From Mya arenaria (taxonomy: Eukaryota > Mollusca > Bivalvia > Myida > Myidae): DNA of 64,000 bases. How positions within the stretch are numbered: position 1 is the stretch's first letter; each line of letters opens with the position of its first letter. The DNA lies in the NCBI RefSeq assembly GCF_026914265.1, contig NC_069130.1, forward strand, positions 5,617,682-5,681,681. Reading direction: 5' to 3'. The position numbers and the translations under genes are program-made. Below are positions 63,901-64,000 of the stretch, piece by piece. Below the pieces are notes generated by a model. The model did no database searches, had not been told where the DNA came from, and saw nothing but the letters and a program-made list of their open reading frames with translations.

Positions 63901-64000
63901 TTATAATGTATGGGGTGTAGGTGTGGACATGTCAGACCTCTAGCTGTTGTGATTATAATGTATGGGGTGTAGGCATGGACATGTCAGACTTCTATTTTTT
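60978..64000. repeat. 52-bp satellite array, about 58 copies, running off the right edge
   Basis: Consensus unit GGTGCAGACATGTCAGACTT then CAAGCTGCTGTAATTATAAT then GTATGGGGTCTA. Left units are nearly identical with four recurring variants at three positions. From about 63300 rightwards units diverge (TTCTAGCTG, TGTGATTATAAT), and a second local homogeneous group appears at 63790-63980. It is intronic to LRRC23. One interrupted unit with a short insertion lies near 63125. Confidence 0.97.

Noticed and set aside
60978..64000. CRISPR-like array
   Set aside because: Units are contiguous with no unique spacers, in a eukaryotic intron; it is a satellite.

Overview
The window is intron-rich animal nuclear DNA. 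It is AT-rich, with GT/AG introns, small exons, tRNA-derived SINEs, short inverted-repeat elements and many minisatellites. The proteins resemble animal families, and the repeats look like those of molluscs: a tRNA-like SINE with a core of the type seen in bivalves, and elements opening with a terminal hairpin plus a GTCCGTGCGT-type tract. A lophotrochozoan, probably a bivalve, is the best guess. The species cannot be told from this sequence.

Six genes can be rebuilt exon by exon with consistent phases. From left to right: the 5' part of an eIF4G translation initiation factor (minus, about 2001-6706, continuing off the left edge); SLC66A1/PQLC2, a lysosomal cationic amino acid exporter (plus, 8227-16933); LZIC (plus, 23828-27877); CPTP, the ceramide-1-phosphate transfer protein (minus, 31777-32910); INTS11, the endonuclease of the Integrator complex (plus, 33199-49118, 18 exons, 600 residues); and the 3' half of LRRC23, a radial-spoke leucine-rich-repeat protein (minus, 49775 to beyond 60768). 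eIF4G and SLC66A1 diverge. CPTP and INTS11 diverge from one 288-bp interval, the same head-to-head arrangement as I recall for human 1p36.33. INTS11 and LRRC23 converge. From memory, eIF4G3, SLC66A1, LZIC, CPTP and INTS11 all lie on human 1p36, so the window looks like a piece of an ancient linkage group.

The most striking signal is a repeated theme in the introns. Partial copies of a neighbouring exon, always including a splice site, are tandemly repeated on the intron side. I see this at SLC66A1 exon 3, LZIC exon 2 (a 29-bp minisatellite whose first unit straddles the exon/intron junction), INTS11 exons 9, 11, 13 and 16, and an LRRC23 exon. The LRRC23 copy lies next to a 52-bp satellite (about 58 copies, with higher-order structure) that may derive from it. 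These arrays present runs of decoy splice sites beside functional ones. Other repeats include a 21-bp array, 16-, 32- and 39-bp arrays, several MITE-like palindromes, a complex foldback cluster and dispersed repeats. The genes are unrelated in function and do not form an operon or a pathway.
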